A DNA stretch of 64,000 nt from Brachionus manjavacas (lineage: Eukaryota > Rotifera > Eurotatoria > Ploima > Brachionidae): positions 2,990,501 through 3,054,500 of the forward strand of contig JAHQIY010000001.1 of assembly GCA_019054805.1 (NCBI GenBank), given 5' to 3'. The notes under the pieces were generated by a model. It was not told the origin of the DNA. It saw nothing but the letters and a program-made list of their open reading frames with translations, and made no database searches. The translations under genes and the position numbers were made by a program. Shown piece by piece: positions 63,913 through 64,000 of this stretch (the stretch's first letter is position 1; each line of letters begins with the position of its first letter).

Positions 63913-64000
63913 GTATTTATTTATAAAATAATTTTGGAGTAGAATTATTTTAGTTTTGATTGATTAGATTGAATATGTTATTGATAAAAAGCCTTCAATG

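Overview
This is a metazoan nuclear window, very AT-rich, in which host genes are small islands in a sea of old and young transposable elements. Animal origin follows from an NK2-class homeobox gene, mitochondrial ribosomal protein uL11m, a peroxisomal dienoyl-CoA isomerase (ECH1) and a DRC5/TCTE1-type ciliary leucine-rich-repeat protein. Most introns I can place are only 46-59 nt (gt..ag). The compact genes, low GC, FLYWCH-type transposable elements and LINE/hAT/Ty3 mix would fit a monogonont rotifer such as Brachionus. That taxon is an inference and could be wrong.

Layout. 0-3.5 kb: decayed Tc1/mariner and LINE fragments. 3.5-5.0 kb: two tandem EF-hand genes, each with a tiny first exon. 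5.0-8.3 kb: gene-free AT-rich DNA. 8.3-17.0 kb: a graveyard of non-LTR retrotransposons on both strands, with a FLYWCH element nested in one of them. 17.5-21.8 kb: repeats, including a 0.6 kb inverted-repeat element and two repeat units that serve as 'empty sites' for insertions elsewhere in the window. 22.2-23.2 kb: NK2 homeobox gene (minus). 24.2-24.7 kb: a possible small two-exon gene (minus). 24.7-28.1 kb: second copy of the 19.2-19.9 kb repeat, split by a hAT transposon. 29.3-35.3 kb: a complete Ty3/gypsy element with identical 132-bp LTRs, a 4-bp target duplication and three frameshifts. 35.8-36.4 kb: threonine-rich mucin-like ORF. 36.9-42.8 kb: LINE fragment, a MITE-like inverted-repeat element, and a second hAT with clear terminal repeats and 8-bp target duplication. 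43.3-45.3 kb: MRPL11 then ECH1, same strand. 47-51.3 kb: LINE remnants around the DRC5-like gene. 53-54 kb: an unrecognised single-exon ORF. 55.8-59.3 kb: LINE fragments flanking an unrecognised two-exon gene (57.2-58.2 kb). 60.9-61.0 kb: a run of three perfect hairpins. 62.2-64 kb: a divergent gene pair, the right-hand one leaving the window.

The genes do not form one pathway: they are housekeeping mitochondrial/peroxisomal, ciliary, calcium-binding and developmental genes. The strongest observations are structural. Several insertions can be dated relative to each other because the same host repeat is present elsewhere in the window without the insertion, so element boundaries can be read directly. 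I did not find anything I would call a new biological system. The hairpin run at 60.9 kb, the LINE 3' hairpin shared by three sites and the C2H2 finger at the end of the gypsy polyprotein are the best leads.
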